Assembly (NCBI GenBank): GCA_037974665.1
Contig: CM075783.1
Coordinates: 15,284,762 to 15,348,761, forward strand
Reading direction: 5' to 3'
Length of the DNA: 64,000 nucleotides
Origin: Ehretia macrophylla
Lineage: Eukaryota > Streptophyta > Magnoliopsida > Boraginales > Ehretiaceae
Position numbers and translations under genes: made by a program
Shown: piece after piece, positions 1 to 13,092 of the stretch
How positions within the stretch are numbered: position 1 is the first letter of the stretch
How the letters are laid out: the number at the start of each line of letters is the position of its first letter
The notes under the pieces: generated by a model
What the model was told of the DNA's origin: nothing
The model's input: the letters and a program-made list of their open reading frames with translations, nothing else
The model's database searches: none

Positions 1-571
1 TGTAAAGGTTTGCTAAATTCTATGTTAATTAATAGATGAGTTAAATCCATCAGATTATCCTAAAATCTCATTGGGTAAAATGGATTTATATTATGAGTTA
101 TTGCAAAAATTAATTCTGTAAATTATACTTGTATTATTGAATGCTAATGTCATCCACTTTCTTCCGAATCATGTTAACCCATGCTGCTAGTAGGTTCAAA
201 GGCTCCCTACACCAAACCTTGCACGAGCAGGTTTTTCGACTATTCCATCCCATGCTGATTCCAACTGAGATGCCCCAAAATGGTTGGTAACTATAAATTT
301 TCAATTTTAATATATTTTCACTTTTTGTGTATTAGCTACGGATAATACACAAATTCCATTCCGATTCAAATGGATTCTATAAGGGTTTGCTAAATTCTAT
401 GTTAATTAGTAGATGAGTTAAATCCATCAGTTTATCCTAAAATCCCATTGGGTAAAATGACTTTATCTTATGAGTCATTGCTTATATTAATTCAGTAAAT
501 TATACTTGTATTATTGAATGCTAATGTCATCCACTTTCTTTCGAATCAAGTTAACCCATGCTGCTAGTGGG
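1..571. repeat. 376-bp satellite array, block 1
   Basis: Tandem satellite. The landmark ATGCTAATGTCATCCAC recurs at 141 and 518, a spacing of 377 bp. The block runs off the left edge and is cut at 571 by the LTR element starting at 572; the same monomer resumes at 7708. Each monomer contains AATCCATT, an 8-nt spacer and AATGGATT, an inverted repeat able to form a short hairpin. I do not recognise the family. Confidence 0.93.
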
Positions 572-3065
572 TGTGATACCCCGAACCTGGCATGTATTCA
601 ATAGCATTTAAAGTTCATTTAAATTGCATTTTATTGACCTTTCACCTTCTTTGACCAAACTAGTTGACTTTTCATCTACATTGACCAACTAGGACAAGGT
701 GAGAATTTTTGAAATGTTTAATAAAGGGCAAACTTGGGATTAGAAATAAAAAAAATGCAATGTTAAGTTAGTCAAATTTTGGTTCTACTTTGGAATTAAA
801 TCTGAACCAATTGGGGAAGAGTCAGGTAGCAAATTATATATGGTTGGAAAGCTCTATGAGTCTAGTTTTTGAGGCTTCAAACCGTTCGTGAATTGGAGTT
901 TTCTAGAAGAAGTTTTGGCCGTTTTCGTAAGGTCGCGCATAGCTGTGTTGGTTAGCGGGTTGACCGAAGCTTTGACCATTTGTCATCTTTTATTTAAGTT
1001 TAAATACGAAACAAAAGAGCAAAAACCAGAAAAATAAGAGCCATGGCTGAAACCATGGAGGAAAAAAAAAACATTTCAACTTCAAATATTCATTTCGTCG
1101 TGTGAGCTTGTGCGGTGTGGTTTCCGAGGCATCCATCGTGGTTTTCCTAGCGTCTAGGAGCATCTAAGGTGAGGGTTTCATCGTTATTTGTGCATTTGAA
1201 AAATGTATATCTAAACTTTAATTTTTAGAACTTATGCGTAGATTGTTGTTTTAATCGTTTTGTTGCTTAAAGAATGTTCCTTGTTGATTGTAGAACATGT
1301 ATTTATAGCTTTTTATCATTTTCTGCGGTTGAAAATCGAAATTGCAATTTAAATTGAATAATGAATAGTAATTAGTGAATAGTAAACCCTTGAAATGATA
1401 AAGTTACGCTGTTATGCTGTTCATCGATGTAGAAATGTGCTAGATATGCTAGAATGCCTAAATGTGTGGTTTAATTGGAATGTGTAATGGAAAAACGGAG
1501 AAAAACGGCTTGGTGAAAGTCGGGGTCGTTTAGGTCGAGTTTAGCGTTTTCTCGTATTGCGTGTTGGCATTGTTTCGGGAGGCCATGGAAGCTCTTTTGG
1601 TGCGATTATGGCGTTGGTTGGGTGTTTGGTTGATATAGTTGTTGTTCAAACGAGCAAAGGGGGAAGTCGAGACTTTGCGTGAATTCTAGGGTAAAGTAGG
1701 GGTTCGGGGTGTTTAGACGTGCCTTATGGTGACCTAGGAGGACTGGTGAAGTCGGTTTCCAAAGCTCGTGGCTGCGTTGAAAGTAGTAGTGTTTTGAAGT
1801 TGGGGTCATTTTTGTGATTTTGTGTGTTTTCATAGAATATTGCTTATAGTATGTTTATATTGATTATAGAATGCTTATGTTGCCTATAGAATGCTTATAA
1901 TGCCTATAGAATACTTGCTAATGCTTGATAATGTTAGTTGGTGTTGTTTTTGTCACTTGTTTGATTGTAAATGCTTGTTAATGCTTATTACGCTTGTTAG
2001 AGTTGATTATTGATTGAAATGTTTATCAGTTGTTGAGAATGCTTGATATCGCTCGCTCATCGCCTTGTATCGATTCTTGCATTGCATAGTGTCTCGCGCG
2101 TGAGTGATTGGCCTCTCTGGGTAGCCTCGGGTTGCCAGTGTTGGTTGCTCTAGCTCTGCTGCTATTCCCTTTCTCGCTTGGGTTGCCTCCCAGGGAGATT
2201 TGGGTCGTAGAATTGATGGTTACTCCCGGAGTATTCCAAACTGGTGTTATAAGGTGGTTTGGGCCAGCGCGTCATCGTTAATGTCATCGGAATCGTGATC
2301 GGTACATTACTCGCTCGAGTGATCCATAGCCTTCAAAGTGTGGTATAGCTTTGATTGGTTGTGTTAATGCTTTTCTTAATTGTTTATTGTATTGTTATAT
2401 ATATTGAATGCCTTTTATTGATTGTATTGCTTAACTGTACCTATTTGCATTGCACGATCTTCTTTCTCTCCATCTCGATATCTGTCTCGCCCTCACTGAG
2501 TATACGTGTTGTGTATACTCACTCCTCACCACCACATTTCAGGAAATGCCATGTTAGCTGAAAAGTTCGTGATTTCGTGAAAGTCCGTGCTTGAAGGGTT
2601 GTCCTGCGTGCCTATGTGACTTGAGTTGTCAAAGTTGTAAAGTTGTATGCTTTTATGTATTATATGTATTTAATGTTAAAGGGGATGTAATTTAAGTTCA
2701 TTAGATTATGTATTTAGTTAATATAGCTTAACTTCAATATATATTTGTAATGACAAAAAGGGAAAAAGATAGAAAGTCATGATAGTCTACTTTATGCAAT
2801 AGGTTGGTGTAGTTTAATTGCTAAGCTTGAATTTATATTTACTTGTGAATTGCTTGTTGTGAACTGAGGCTCGGATGGCCTTGAGGTGGTTGAATGGTTG
2901 GACACGGTGTTGGTCCATTTATATGCTATTACAGGTTTTGCAATTTGCCTAGAAACAGGGGAGACTCTGTCCGTCTTTCCCTAAAATCTTGCCCGGGTTT
3001 GGATTTGGGTTGTGAATAGATTGATTGTTAGAACTCCCAGTCTCGAGAGGGATCGGGGTGTCACA
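572..3065 (+). repeat. 5' LTR of non-autonomous element
   Basis: 2494 bp, bounded by TGTGATACCCC and GTGTCACA. It contains a plant-style splice donor context GCATCTAAG|GTGAG (intron would start at 1169), a hairpin GAGTATAC-7 nt-GTATACTC (2498-2520) and an acceptor ACATTTCAG ending at 2542. The small open frames in it recur in the 3' LTR and are not genes. Confidence 0.93.
1169..2542 (+). other. Candidate leader intron inside the LTR of the non-autonomous element
   Basis: GCATCTAAG|GTGAGGG to ACATTTCAG|GAA bound 1374 bp. The donor context is the same ten bases as in the unrelated-looking Tekay LTR, and a perfect 8-bp-stem hairpin (2498-2520) ends 22 nt before the acceptor. The second LTR has the same interval at 5811-7184. 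Confidence 0.5.
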
Positions 3066-3067
3066 GG

Positions 3068-3079
3068 TGGTATCAGAGC
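3068..3079 (+). other. Primer binding site, initiator-Met tRNA
   Basis: TGGTATCAGAGC lies 2 nt after the 5' LTR and is complementary to the 3' end of plant initiator methionine tRNA. This is the usual minus-strand primer of plant Ty3/gypsy and copia elements. Confidence 0.9.
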
Positions 3080-3499
3080 TTGTTTAGCTCATAAGCCGGG
3101 ACAGGGTCCTTGGTCTGGTGGGTAGTGGTCCTTGAATGTGTGCTTGTTAAGTGTGTCTTGAAAGTGTATGCTTGTATGTGAGATTATGTGTCTTGACATG
3201 AATGTGTGCTCCTATGTGATATAGTTATGTGTTATGTGTTAATTGTGTGCTAAGTAAAGTAAAGTGTCTAGTTGTGCATTGAATTGACCTATCGAATTGG
3301 CATTGTGAATCGAATCAACCTCGTGAATTGTTATTTGCTTGGAGTATTGCTTGTAATGTGTGTATTGGAATGTCTTGAATTGATTATGTTGTGCTTGACT
3401 TGATTGTTATGCTTGAGTGACTTTGTTGAATAAACTCTTTTGTAAACTTGCTGGCATAATAGCTTAAGGCATATGTATAACTGTGATATATTGGCATTC

Positions 3500-5150
3500 A
3501 TACATGTCCTATTGAAATAGTAAGAGAGACTTCCTCCTTCCCTGAAGAGAAGTGGTTAGTAGCAGGCCCTCCAAGTTATGTGGATTGACAGGAATGAGCA
3601 GTGCTTGACTAGCCTTTATTTGGGAGTTGGTGTTTGTCTTTTGGAGCTTAGTTGTTGGCATGCTTCTAAGACTTTTCTTCGTGGTTGGCAATCAAAAAAA
3701 AAAAAGAAAAAAAAAGATAACTTTCTTTGGGGTTTCGGTATGATGGCTCTTGGTAGCATTCTTTGGCTTCCTTATTGGGTATTCTTTGGAACTTCTGTTG
3801 GCACTTCTTGGTAGACTTGGCTGTTGGGGTTCCTCTAAGATTATCTCATTTGCTTAGTATAAATGACTATATTTGGAGTTCTACATGATAACTCTTTGGA
3901 GCATTTTCTTAATATTTCCTTGTTGGGCATTCATCGAGTTTTTCTATATTGGCATTTCGTGGAAGACTTGGTTGGGGTTTTAATCATCCTTTGGTGTTCT
4001 TTCCACATTCTTATGGGGAAACTTTGATTTGAGTCTACTTACAATGATCAGCTTTGCGTGATGCGTACTATTTTGGTATTCTTTGTGGACATTTCCCAGT
4101 GGATTTGGCAATCGGAGTTCTTATTGGACTTGCTGCATAATATTGTCTACAATATCTTTGTTCTGGTCTTTCTTGATATTTTATTGGCAATCGTGATTGG
4201 AAATCTTCAATAGTATATGGTATACCTGCACGGCATTTCCTTTGGTACTTTACCCAATATTCGATAGCAATATTATTTTGGGAATCTACTTGGTTATTCA
4301 GCTTGGTGTTCATTCATGGACTTTTGATAAGTATATATATGTTGGCGTACATTTTGGATTTCCTATTCAGATGCTTCTTGAGCTATATTTTGAAAGACTT
4401 CCTTGAAACTTCTGTAATATGATCGACTGGATTTCTTGTTTGGAGTCTTCCGGAGTAGTACTTGGGATTCTTGTTTAGACTCTGCTTCAGATTGTTTATT
4501 GGTATGTTCTTGGTACTTTTAGTTGGGATTCTATTATGGCATTCTCTAGGATCCTTAGTGGCCATTTATTTAGCATTTACTTATTGGGCAAACTTGGCTA
4601 CATTCTTACCGGAGCATTGTTCGGTGGGCATTCTACTGGTATTTTCCTTGTTGGCACTATTGGAAGTCTTACACTTGGGATCTTGTTCAGAATTATTATC
4701 TTATATTGCTTACGGTATGCTGTGGAATACTTTAGGCATCCTTGATGGTAAGTTGTATAAAGGTTGCACTCGGCAAATGGCGAAGAGGTCTTGGAGCTTG
4801 GTCTTATATGTGCTGCATCTATTTTGGCCATCCTTTGACTTCCTTATTTGATACTTGTTAGATTTTTATAGAGGATTCGTATATTGGTAATATCTACAGT
4901 ATCTTTGTTTTAGTCATTATTGGCATCTTCTCGGCACTCTTAGCGGGGAATTCTTTTATGATGTTCTTGACCAGCGGAATTCTTATTTGGATTTCATGAT
5001 GGCATTTTCAATTAAACCTTTATTTGGTCTTATTGTTTTGGAGTTTTCAGTCAGTACTATTGGGGTTTCTTAGTAAGATATTCTTCAAACATTCTTAATC
5101 AGTGTCTTGTTCAGCAACCAATGAAGAGTGGTCAGAGTTGGATTTCAGAT
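3500..5150 (+). repeat. T/G-rich quasi-repetitive interior of the non-autonomous element
   Basis: This stretch occupies the place of gag-pol. It is strongly strand-biased (T and G rich on the plus strand). Short words such as TTGGCATTCTT, TTATTGGGCATTC, TTCTTGGTA and TTGGGATTCTTGTTT recur every few tens of bases in imperfect form. The bias opens frames up to 129 codons (4462-4851), whose translation is low-complexity and hydrophobic with no recognisable domain. I read it as degenerate tandem-repeat filler rather than coding sequence. Confidence 0.6.
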
Positions 5151-5197
5151 GATGCAAAGTTCTATTGGAAGAAGAATTGCGAGGACGCAATTGTTTT

Positions 5198-5210
5198 AAG
5201 GGGGGAAAGA
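5198..5210 (+). other. Polypurine tract of non-autonomous element
   Basis: AAGGGGGGAAAGA sits immediately upstream of the 3' LTR and would prime plus-strand synthesis. It is close to the purine tract of the Tekay-type element at 28115-28127. Confidence 0.85.
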
Positions 5211-7707
5211 TGTGATACCCCGAACCTGGCATGTATTCAATAGCATTTAAAGTTCATTTAAATTGCATTTTATTGACCTTTCACCTTCTTTGACCAAACT
5301 AGTTGACTTTTCATCTACATTGACCAACTAGGACAAGGTGAGAATTTTTGAAATGTTTAATAAAGGGCAAACTTGGGATTAGAAATTAAAAAAATGCAAT
5401 GTTAAGTTAGTCAAATTTTGGGTCAACTTTGGAATTAAATCTGAACCAATTGGGGAAGAGTTAGGTAGCAAATTATATATGGTTGGAAAGCTCTATGAGT
5501 CTAGTTTCTGAGGCTTCAAACCGTTCGTGAATTGGAGTTTTCTAGAAGAAGTTATGGCCGTTTTCGTAAGGTCGCGCATAGCTGTTTTGGTTTAGCGGGT
5601 TGACCGAAGCTTTGACCATTTGTCGTCTTTTATTTAAGTTTAAATACGAAACAAAAGAGCAAAAACCAGAAAAATAAGAGCCATGGCTGAAACCATGGAG
5701 GAAAAAAAAAAAACATTTCAACTTCAAATCTTCATTTCGTTGCGTAAGCTTATGCGGGGTGGTTTCTGAGGCATCCATCGTGGTTTCCCTAACGTCTAGG
5801 AGCATCTAAGGTGAGGGTTTCATCGTTATTTGCGCATTTGAAAAATGTATATCTAAACTTTAATTTTTAGAACTTATGCGTAGATTGTTGTTTTAATTGT
5901 TTTGTTGCTTAAAGAATGTTCCTTGTTGATTGTAGAACATGTATTTATAGCTTTTTAGTATTTTCTGTGGTTGAAAATCGAAATTGCAATTTAAATTGAC
6001 TAATGAATAGTAATTAGTGAATAGTAAACCCTTGAAACGATAAAGTTACGCTGTTATGCTGTTCGTCGATGTAGAAATGTGCTAGATATGCTAGAATGCC
6101 TAAATGTGTGATTTAATTGGAATGTGTAATGGAAAAACGGAGAAAAACGGCTTGGTGAAAGTCGGGGTCGTTTAGGTCGAGTTTAGCGTTTTCTCGTATT
6201 GCGTGTTGGCATTGTTTCGGGAGGCCATGGAAGCACTTTTGGTGCGATTATGGCGTTGGTTGGGTGTTTGGTTGATATAGTTGTAGTTCAAACGAGCAAA
6301 GGGGGAAATCAGGACTTTGCGTGAATTCTAGGGTAAAGTAGGGTTTTGGGGTCTTTAGACGTGCCTTATGGTGACCTAGGAGGACTGGTGAAGTCGGTTT
6401 CCAAAGCTCGTGGCTGGTTTGAAAGTAGTAGTGTTTTGAAGTTGGGGTCATTTTTGTGATTTTGTGTGTTTTCATAGAATATTGCTTATAGTATGTTTAT
6501 ATTGATTATAGAATGCTTATGTTGCCTATAGAATGCTTATAATGCCTATAGAATACTTGCTAATGCTTGATAATGTTAGTTGGTGTTGTTTTTGTCACTT
6601 GTTTGATTGTAAATGCTTGTTAATGCTTATTACGCTTGTTAGAGTTGATTATTGATTGAAATGTTTATTAGTTGTTGAGAATGCTTGATATCGCTCGCTC
6701 ATCGCCTTGTATCGAGTCTTGCATTGCATAGTGTCTCGCGCGTGAGTGATGGGCCTCTCTGGGTAGCCTCGGGTTGCCAGTGTTGGTTGCTCTAGCTCTG
6801 CTGCTATTCCCTTTCTCGCTTGGGTTGCCTCCCAGGGAGATTTGGGTCGTAGAATTGATGGTTACTCCCGGAGTATTCCAAACTGGTGTTATAAGGTGGT
6901 TTGGGCCAGCGCGTCATCGTTAATGTCATCGGAATCGTGATCGGTACATTACTCGCTCGAGTGATCCATAGCCTTCAAAGTGTGGTATAGCTTTGATTGG
7001 TTGTGTTAATGCTTTTCTTAATTGTTTATTGTATTGTTATATATATTGAATGCCTTTTATTGATTGTATTGCTTAACTGTACCTATTTGCATTGCACGAT
7101 CTTCTTTCTCTCCATCTCGATATCTGTCTCGCCCTCACTGAGTATACGTGTTGTGTATACTCACTCCTCACCACCACATTTCAGGAAATGCCATGTTAGC
7201 TGGAAAGTTCGTGATTTCGTGAAAGTCCGTACTTGAAGGGTTGTCCTGCGTGCCTATGTGACTTGAGTTGTCAAAGTTGTAAAGTTGTATGCTTTTATGT
7301 ATTATATGTATTTAATGTTAAAGGGGATGTAATTTAAGTTCATTAGATTATGTATTTAGTTAATATAGCTTAACTTCAATATATATTTGTAATGACAAAA
7401 AGGGAAAAAGATAGAAAGTCATGATAGTCTACTTTATGCAATAGGTTGGTGTAGTTTAATTGCTAAGCTTGAATTTATATTTACTTGTGAATTGCTTGTT
7501 GTGAACCGAGGCTCGGATGGCCTTGAGGTGGTTGAATGGTTGGACACGGTGTTGGTCCATTTATATGCTATTACAGGTTTTGCAATTTGCCTAGAAACAG
7601 GGGAGACTCTGTCCGTCTTTCCCTAAAATCTTGCCCGGGTTTGGATTTGGGTTGTGAATAGATTGATTGTTAGAACTCCCGGTCTCGAGAGGGATCGGGG
7701 TATCACA
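5211..7707 (+). repeat. 3' LTR of non-autonomous element
   Basis: 2497 bp, ending GGGGTATCACA at 7707. It matches the 5' LTR along its length with scattered substitutions and small indels. The same donor (intron start 5811), hairpin (7140-7162) and acceptor (AG at 7183-7184) are present. Confidence 0.93.
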
Positions 7708-10700
7708 GTGGGTTCAAAGGCACCCTACACCAAACCTTGCACAAGCAGGTTTTTCGACAATTCGATCCCATGCTGATTTCAACTGAGATGCCCCAAAATG
7801 GTTGGTAACTATAAATTTTCAATTTTAATATATTTTCACTTTTTGTGTATTAGCTACGGATAATACACAAATTCCATTCCGATTCAAATGGATTCTGTAA
7901 GGGTTTGCTAAATTCTGTGTTAATTAGTAGATGAGTTAAATCCATCAGTTTATCCTAAAATCCCATTGGGTAAAATGAATTTATCTTATGAGTTATTGCT
8001 TATATTAATTCAGTAAATTATACTTGTATTATTGAATGCTAATGTCATCCACTTTCTTTCGAATCAAGTTAACCCATGCTGCTAGTGGGTTCAAAGGCTC
8101 CCTACACCAAACCTTGCACAAGCAGGTTTTTCGACAATTCCATCCCATGTCGATTCCAACTGAGATGCCCAAAATGGTTGGTAACTAGAATTTTCAATTT
8201 TAATATATTTTCACTTTTTGTGTATTAGCTACGGATAATGCACAAAATCCATTCCGATTCAAATGGATTCTGTAAGGGTTTGCTAAATTCTTTGTTAATT
8301 AGTAGATGAGTTAAATCTATCAGTTTATCCTAAAATCCCATTGGGTAAAATGGATTTATCTTATGAATTATTGCTTATATTAATTCAGTAAATTATACTT
8401 GTATTATTGAATGCTAATGTCATCCACTTTCTTCCGAATCAAGTTAACCCATGCTGCTAGTGGGTTCAAAGGCTCCCTACAACAAACCTTGCACAAGCAG
8501 GTTTTTCGACAATTCCATCCCATGCCGATTCCAAATGAGATGCCCAAAATGGTTGGTAACTAGAATTTTCAATTTTAAAATATTTTCACTTTTTGTGCAT
8601 TAGCTACGGATAATACACAAAGTCCATTACGATTCAAATGTATTCTGTAAGGGTTTGCTAAATTCTGTGTTAATTAGTAGATGAGTTAAATCCCTCAGTT
8701 TATCCTAAAATTTGATTGGGTACAATGGATTTATCTTATGAGTTATTGCAAATATTAATTCAGTAAATTATACTTGTATTATTGAATGCTAATGTTACAC
8801 ACTTTCTTCCGAATCAAGTTAACCCATGCTGCTAGAGGGTTCAAAGGCTCCCTACACCAAACCTTGCACAAGCAGGTTTTTTGACTATTCCATCCCATGC
8901 CGATTCCAAATGAGATGCCCAAAATCGTTGGTAACTATAAATTTTCAATTTTAATATATTTTCAATTTTTGTGTATTAGCTACGGATAATACACAAAATC
9001 CATTCCGATTCAAATGGATTCTGTAAAGGTTTGCTAAATTCTGTGTTAATTAGTAGATGAGTTAAATCCATTAGTTTATCCAAAAATCCTATTGGGTAAA
9101 ATGGATTTATCTTATGAGTTATTGCTTATATTAATTCAGTAAATTATACTTGTATTATTGAATGATAATGTCATCCACTTTCTTACGAATCAAATTAACC
9201 CATGCTGTTTTTCGACAATTCCATCCCATGCCGATTCCAAATGAGATGCCCAAAATGGTTGGTAACTATAATTTTCAATTTTAAAATATTTTCACTTTTA
9301 GTGTATTAGCTACGGATAATACACAAAGTCTATTCTGATTCAAATGGATTCTGTAAGGGTTTGCTAAATTCTGTATTAATTAGTAGATGAGTTAAATCCA
9401 TCAATTTATCCTAAAATCCCATTGGGTAAAATGGATTTTTCTTATGAGTTATTGCTTATATTAATTCAGTAAATTATACTTGTATTATTGAATGCTAATG
9501 TCATCCACTTTCTTCCGAATCAAGTTAACCCATGCTGCTAGTGGGTTCAAAGTCTCCCTACTCCAAACCTTGCACAAGCAGGTTTTTCGACAATTCGATC
9601 CCATGCCGATTCCAACTAAGATGCCCAAAATGGTTGGTAACTATAAATTTTCAATTTTAATATATTTTCACTTTTTGTGTATTAGCTACGGATAATACAC
9701 AAAATCCATTCCGATTCAAATGGATTCTGTAAGGGTTTGCTAAATTCTGTGTTAATTAGTAGATGAGTTAAATCCATCAGTTTATCCTAAAATCCCATTG
9801 GGTAAAATGGATTTATCTTATGAGTTATTACTTATATTAATTCAGTAAATTATACTTGTATTATTGAATGCTAATGTCATCCACTTTCTTCCGAATCTAG
9901 TTAATCCATGATACTAGTGGGTTCAAAGGCTCCCTACACCAAACCTTTCACAAGCAGGTTTTTCGACAATTCCATCCCATGCCGATTCCAAATGAGATGC
10001 CCAAAATGGTTGGTAACTAGAATTTTCAATTTTAATATATTTTCACTTTTTGTGTGTTAGCTACGGATAATATACAAAATCCATTTTGATTCAAATGGAT
10101 TCTGTAAGTTTTATCTAAATTATGTGTTAATTAGTAGATGAGTTAAATCCATCAGTTTATCCTAAAATCCCATTGGGTAAAATGGATTTATCTTATGAGT
10201 TATTGCAAATATTAATTCAGTAAATTATACTTGTATTATTGAATGCTAATGTCATCCACTTTCTTCCGAATCAAGTTAACCAATGCTGCTAGTGGGTTCA
10301 AAGGCTCCCTACACCAAACCTTGCACAAGCAGGTTTTTCGACAATTCCATCCCATGTCGATTCCAACTGAGATGCCCAAAATGGTTGGTAACTATAAATT
10401 TTCATTTTTAATATATTTTCACTTTTTGTGTATTAGCTACGGATAATACACAAAATCCATTCCGATTCAAATGGATTCTGTAAGGGTTTGCTAAATTCTA
10501 TGTTAATTAGTAGATGAGTTAAATCCATCAGTTTATCCTAAAATCCCATTGGGTAAAATGGATTTATCTTATGAGTTATTGCTTATATTAATTCAGTAAA
10601 TTATACTTGTATTATTGAATGCTAATGTCATCCACTTTCTTCCGAATCAAGTTAACCCATGCTGCTAGTGGGTTCAAAGGCTCCCTACACCAAACCTTGC

Positions 10701-12539
10701 ACAAGCAGGTTTTTCGACAATTCCATCCCATGCCGATTCCAACTGAGATGCTCCAAAATGGTTGGTAACTATAAATTTTCAATTTTAATATAGTTTCACT
10801 TTTTGTGTATTAGCTACGGATAATACACAAATTCCATTCCGATTCAAATGGATTCTGTAAGGGTTTGCTAAATTCTGTGTTAATTAGTAGATGAGTTAAA
10901 TCCATCAGTTTATCCTAAAATCCCATTGGGTAAAATGGATTTATCTTATGAGTTATTGCTTATATTAATTCAGTAAATTATACTTGTATTATTGAATGCT
11001 AATGTCATCCACTTTCTTCCGAATCAAGTTAACCCATGCTGCTAGTGGGTTCAAAGGCTCCCTACACCAAACCTTGCACAAGCAGGTTTTTCGACAATTC
11101 CATCCCATGCCGATTCCAACTAAGATGCCCAAAATGGTTGGTAACTAGAATTTTCAATTTTAATATATTTTCACTTTTAATGTATTAGCTATGGATAATA
11201 CACAAAATCCATTCCGATTCAAATGGATTCTGTAAGGGTTTGCTAAATTCTGTTTTAATTAGTAGATAAGTTAAATCCATCAGTTTATCCTAAAATCCCA
11301 TTGGGTAAAATGGATTTATCTTATGAGTTATTGCTTATATTAATTCAGTAAATTATACTTGTATTATTGAATGCTAATGTCATCCACTTTCTTCCGGATC
11401 AAGTTAACCCATGCTGCTAGTGGGTTCAAAGGTTCCCTACACCAAACCTTGCACAAGCAGGTTTTCGACAATTCGATCCCATGCCGATTCCAACTAAGAT
11501 GCCCCAAATGGTTGGTAACTATAAATTTTCAATTTTAATATATTTTCACTTTTTGTGTATTAGCTACGGATAATACACAAAATCCATTCCGATTCAAATG
11601 GATTCTGTAAGGGTTTGCTAAATTCTGTGTTAATTAGTAGATGAGTTAAATCCATCAGTTTATCCTAAAATCCCATTTTGTAAAATGGATTTATCTTATG
11701 AGTTATTGCTTATATTAATTCAGTAAATTATACTTGTATTATTGAATGCTAATGTCATCCACTTTCTTCCGAATCAAATTAACCCATGCTGCTAGTAGGT
11801 TCAAAGGCTCCCTACACCAAACCTTGCACAAGCAGGTTTTTCGACAATTCGATCCCATGCTGATTCCAACTGAGATGCCCCAAAATGGTTGGTAACTATA
11901 AATTTTCAATTTTAATATATTTTTACTTTTTGTGTATTAGCTACGGATAATACACAAATTCCATTCCGATTCAAATGGATTCTGTAAGGGTATGCTAAAT
12001 TCTGTGTTAATCATTAGATGAGTTAAATCCATCAGTTTATCCTAAAATCCCATTGGGTAAAATGAATTTATCTTATGAGTTATTGCTTATATTAATTCAG
12101 TAAATTATACTTGTATTATTGAATGCTAATGTCATCCACTTTCTTCCGGATCAAGTTAACCCATGCTGCTAGTGGGTTCAAAGGTTCCCTACACCAAACC
12201 TTGCACAAGCTGGTTTTCGACAATTCGATCCCATTCTGATTCCAACTGAGATGCCCCAAAATGGTTGGTAACTAGAATTTTCAATTTTAATATATTTTCA
12301 CTTTTTGTGTATTAGCTACGGATAATACACAAAATCCGTTCCGATTCAAATGGATTCTGTAAGGGTTTGCTAAATTCTGTGTTAATTAATAGATGAGTTA
12401 AATCCATCAGTTTATCCTAAAATCTCATTGGGTAAAATGGATTTATCTTATGAGTTATTGCAAATATTAATTCAGTAAATTATACTTGTATTATTGAATG
12501 CTAATGTCATCCACTTTATTCCGAATCAAGTTAACCCAT
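7708..12539. repeat. 376-bp satellite array, block 2
   Basis: The longest satellite block, about 13 head-to-tail monomers; the landmark appears at 8036, 8411, 8786, about 9163, 9492 and so on. One monomer near 9210 is shortened by about 46 bp: CATGCTG is followed directly by TTTTTCGAC. Monomers differ by scattered substitutions, for example GATGCCCCAAAATGG versus GATGCCCAAAATGG and ACTATAAATT versus ACTAGAATT. These variants are mixed and show no clear higher-order order. Short open frames of 67 codons (9492-9695, 10243-10446) recur only because the monomer recurs. Confidence 0.93.
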
Positions 12540-13092
12540 TGTCACGCCCCAACTCGACCCCACCTACGATCAGTCAAGACGCAACGGAATTTCGGCGGCA
12601 TAACGACAGTAAACAGATTTCCGAGGTTCTAAACCAACCTCATTAAACATCATACATCCAGAAATTCCTCAATACAAACAACAACATACAACACAACCAT
12701 ATTATACAATAAAACATCCTCGTTATACGCCTCCGTTCCAACATGACATACAATACCTCAACTTTATCATACATTTCAAAAGTAAGTTGAGACACAACTA
12801 CAATTTAAACATAGACAAAAGAAAGCCACTAAATTAACATCGTTTGGATCATCATCTTATCAACAACTATTACACTAAGAACCGTAAAGCATATAAAAGT
12901 CTATTAAACTAATATACATGACGTTTAACAACATAGAATCATGGATAAGACTCAGGGACATATGACTCATCCACGAAAGGCACGTTTTCCACATTCTCCT
13001 CTTCAGGAGGCACGTACCCGTAATCTTGTGAAAGTACACCTGAAACATGCATTAATAGAGAGTGAGCTTATATAGATAAGCCCAGTGAGGAT
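12540..13092 (-). repeat. LTR 3'-terminal fragment of the mosaic (its right end)
   Basis: Begins TGTCACGCCCC, the reverse complement of the Tekay LTR end, and matches the complete minus-strand LTR (16893 onward) until GAGGAT at 13087-13092. At that point it switches to forward pol sequence. GAGGAT is shared by both partners, so the join has 6 bp of microhomology. Confidence 0.88.

Larger units (their letters stand above)
572..7707 (+). mobile_element. Non-autonomous LTR retrotransposon (LARD-like, Tekay-related ends)
   Basis: A 7136-bp element inserted in the satellite with a perfect 5-bp target duplication GTGGG (567-571 and 7708-7712). LTRs at 572-3065 and 5211-7707 begin TGTGATACCCC and end GGGGTATCACA, a perfect 11-bp terminal inverted repeat. 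An initiator-Met tRNA primer site follows the left LTR and a purine tract precedes the right one. The 2.1-kb interior has no gag, protease, RT or integrase. Just before the purine tract it keeps a GAGGACGCAATT motif resembling the pol 3' end seen in the Tekay-type element at 28098-28110. It is probably mobilised in trans by a relative. The LTRs differ at a few dozen sites by eye, so it looks older than the element at 20696. Confidence 0.92.

Noticed and set aside
4462..4851. 129-codon open frame in the non-autonomous element, hydrophobic and membrane-like
   Set aside because: It lies in T/G-rich quasi-repeats that produce Leu, Phe and Ile codons by composition. No domain, conserved motif or supporting neighbour is seen.
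7708..12539. Regular repeats considered as a CRISPR-like array
   Set aside because: Units are about 376 bp, contiguous, with no short repeat/unique spacer alternation, and the genome is a plant. It is a satellite.
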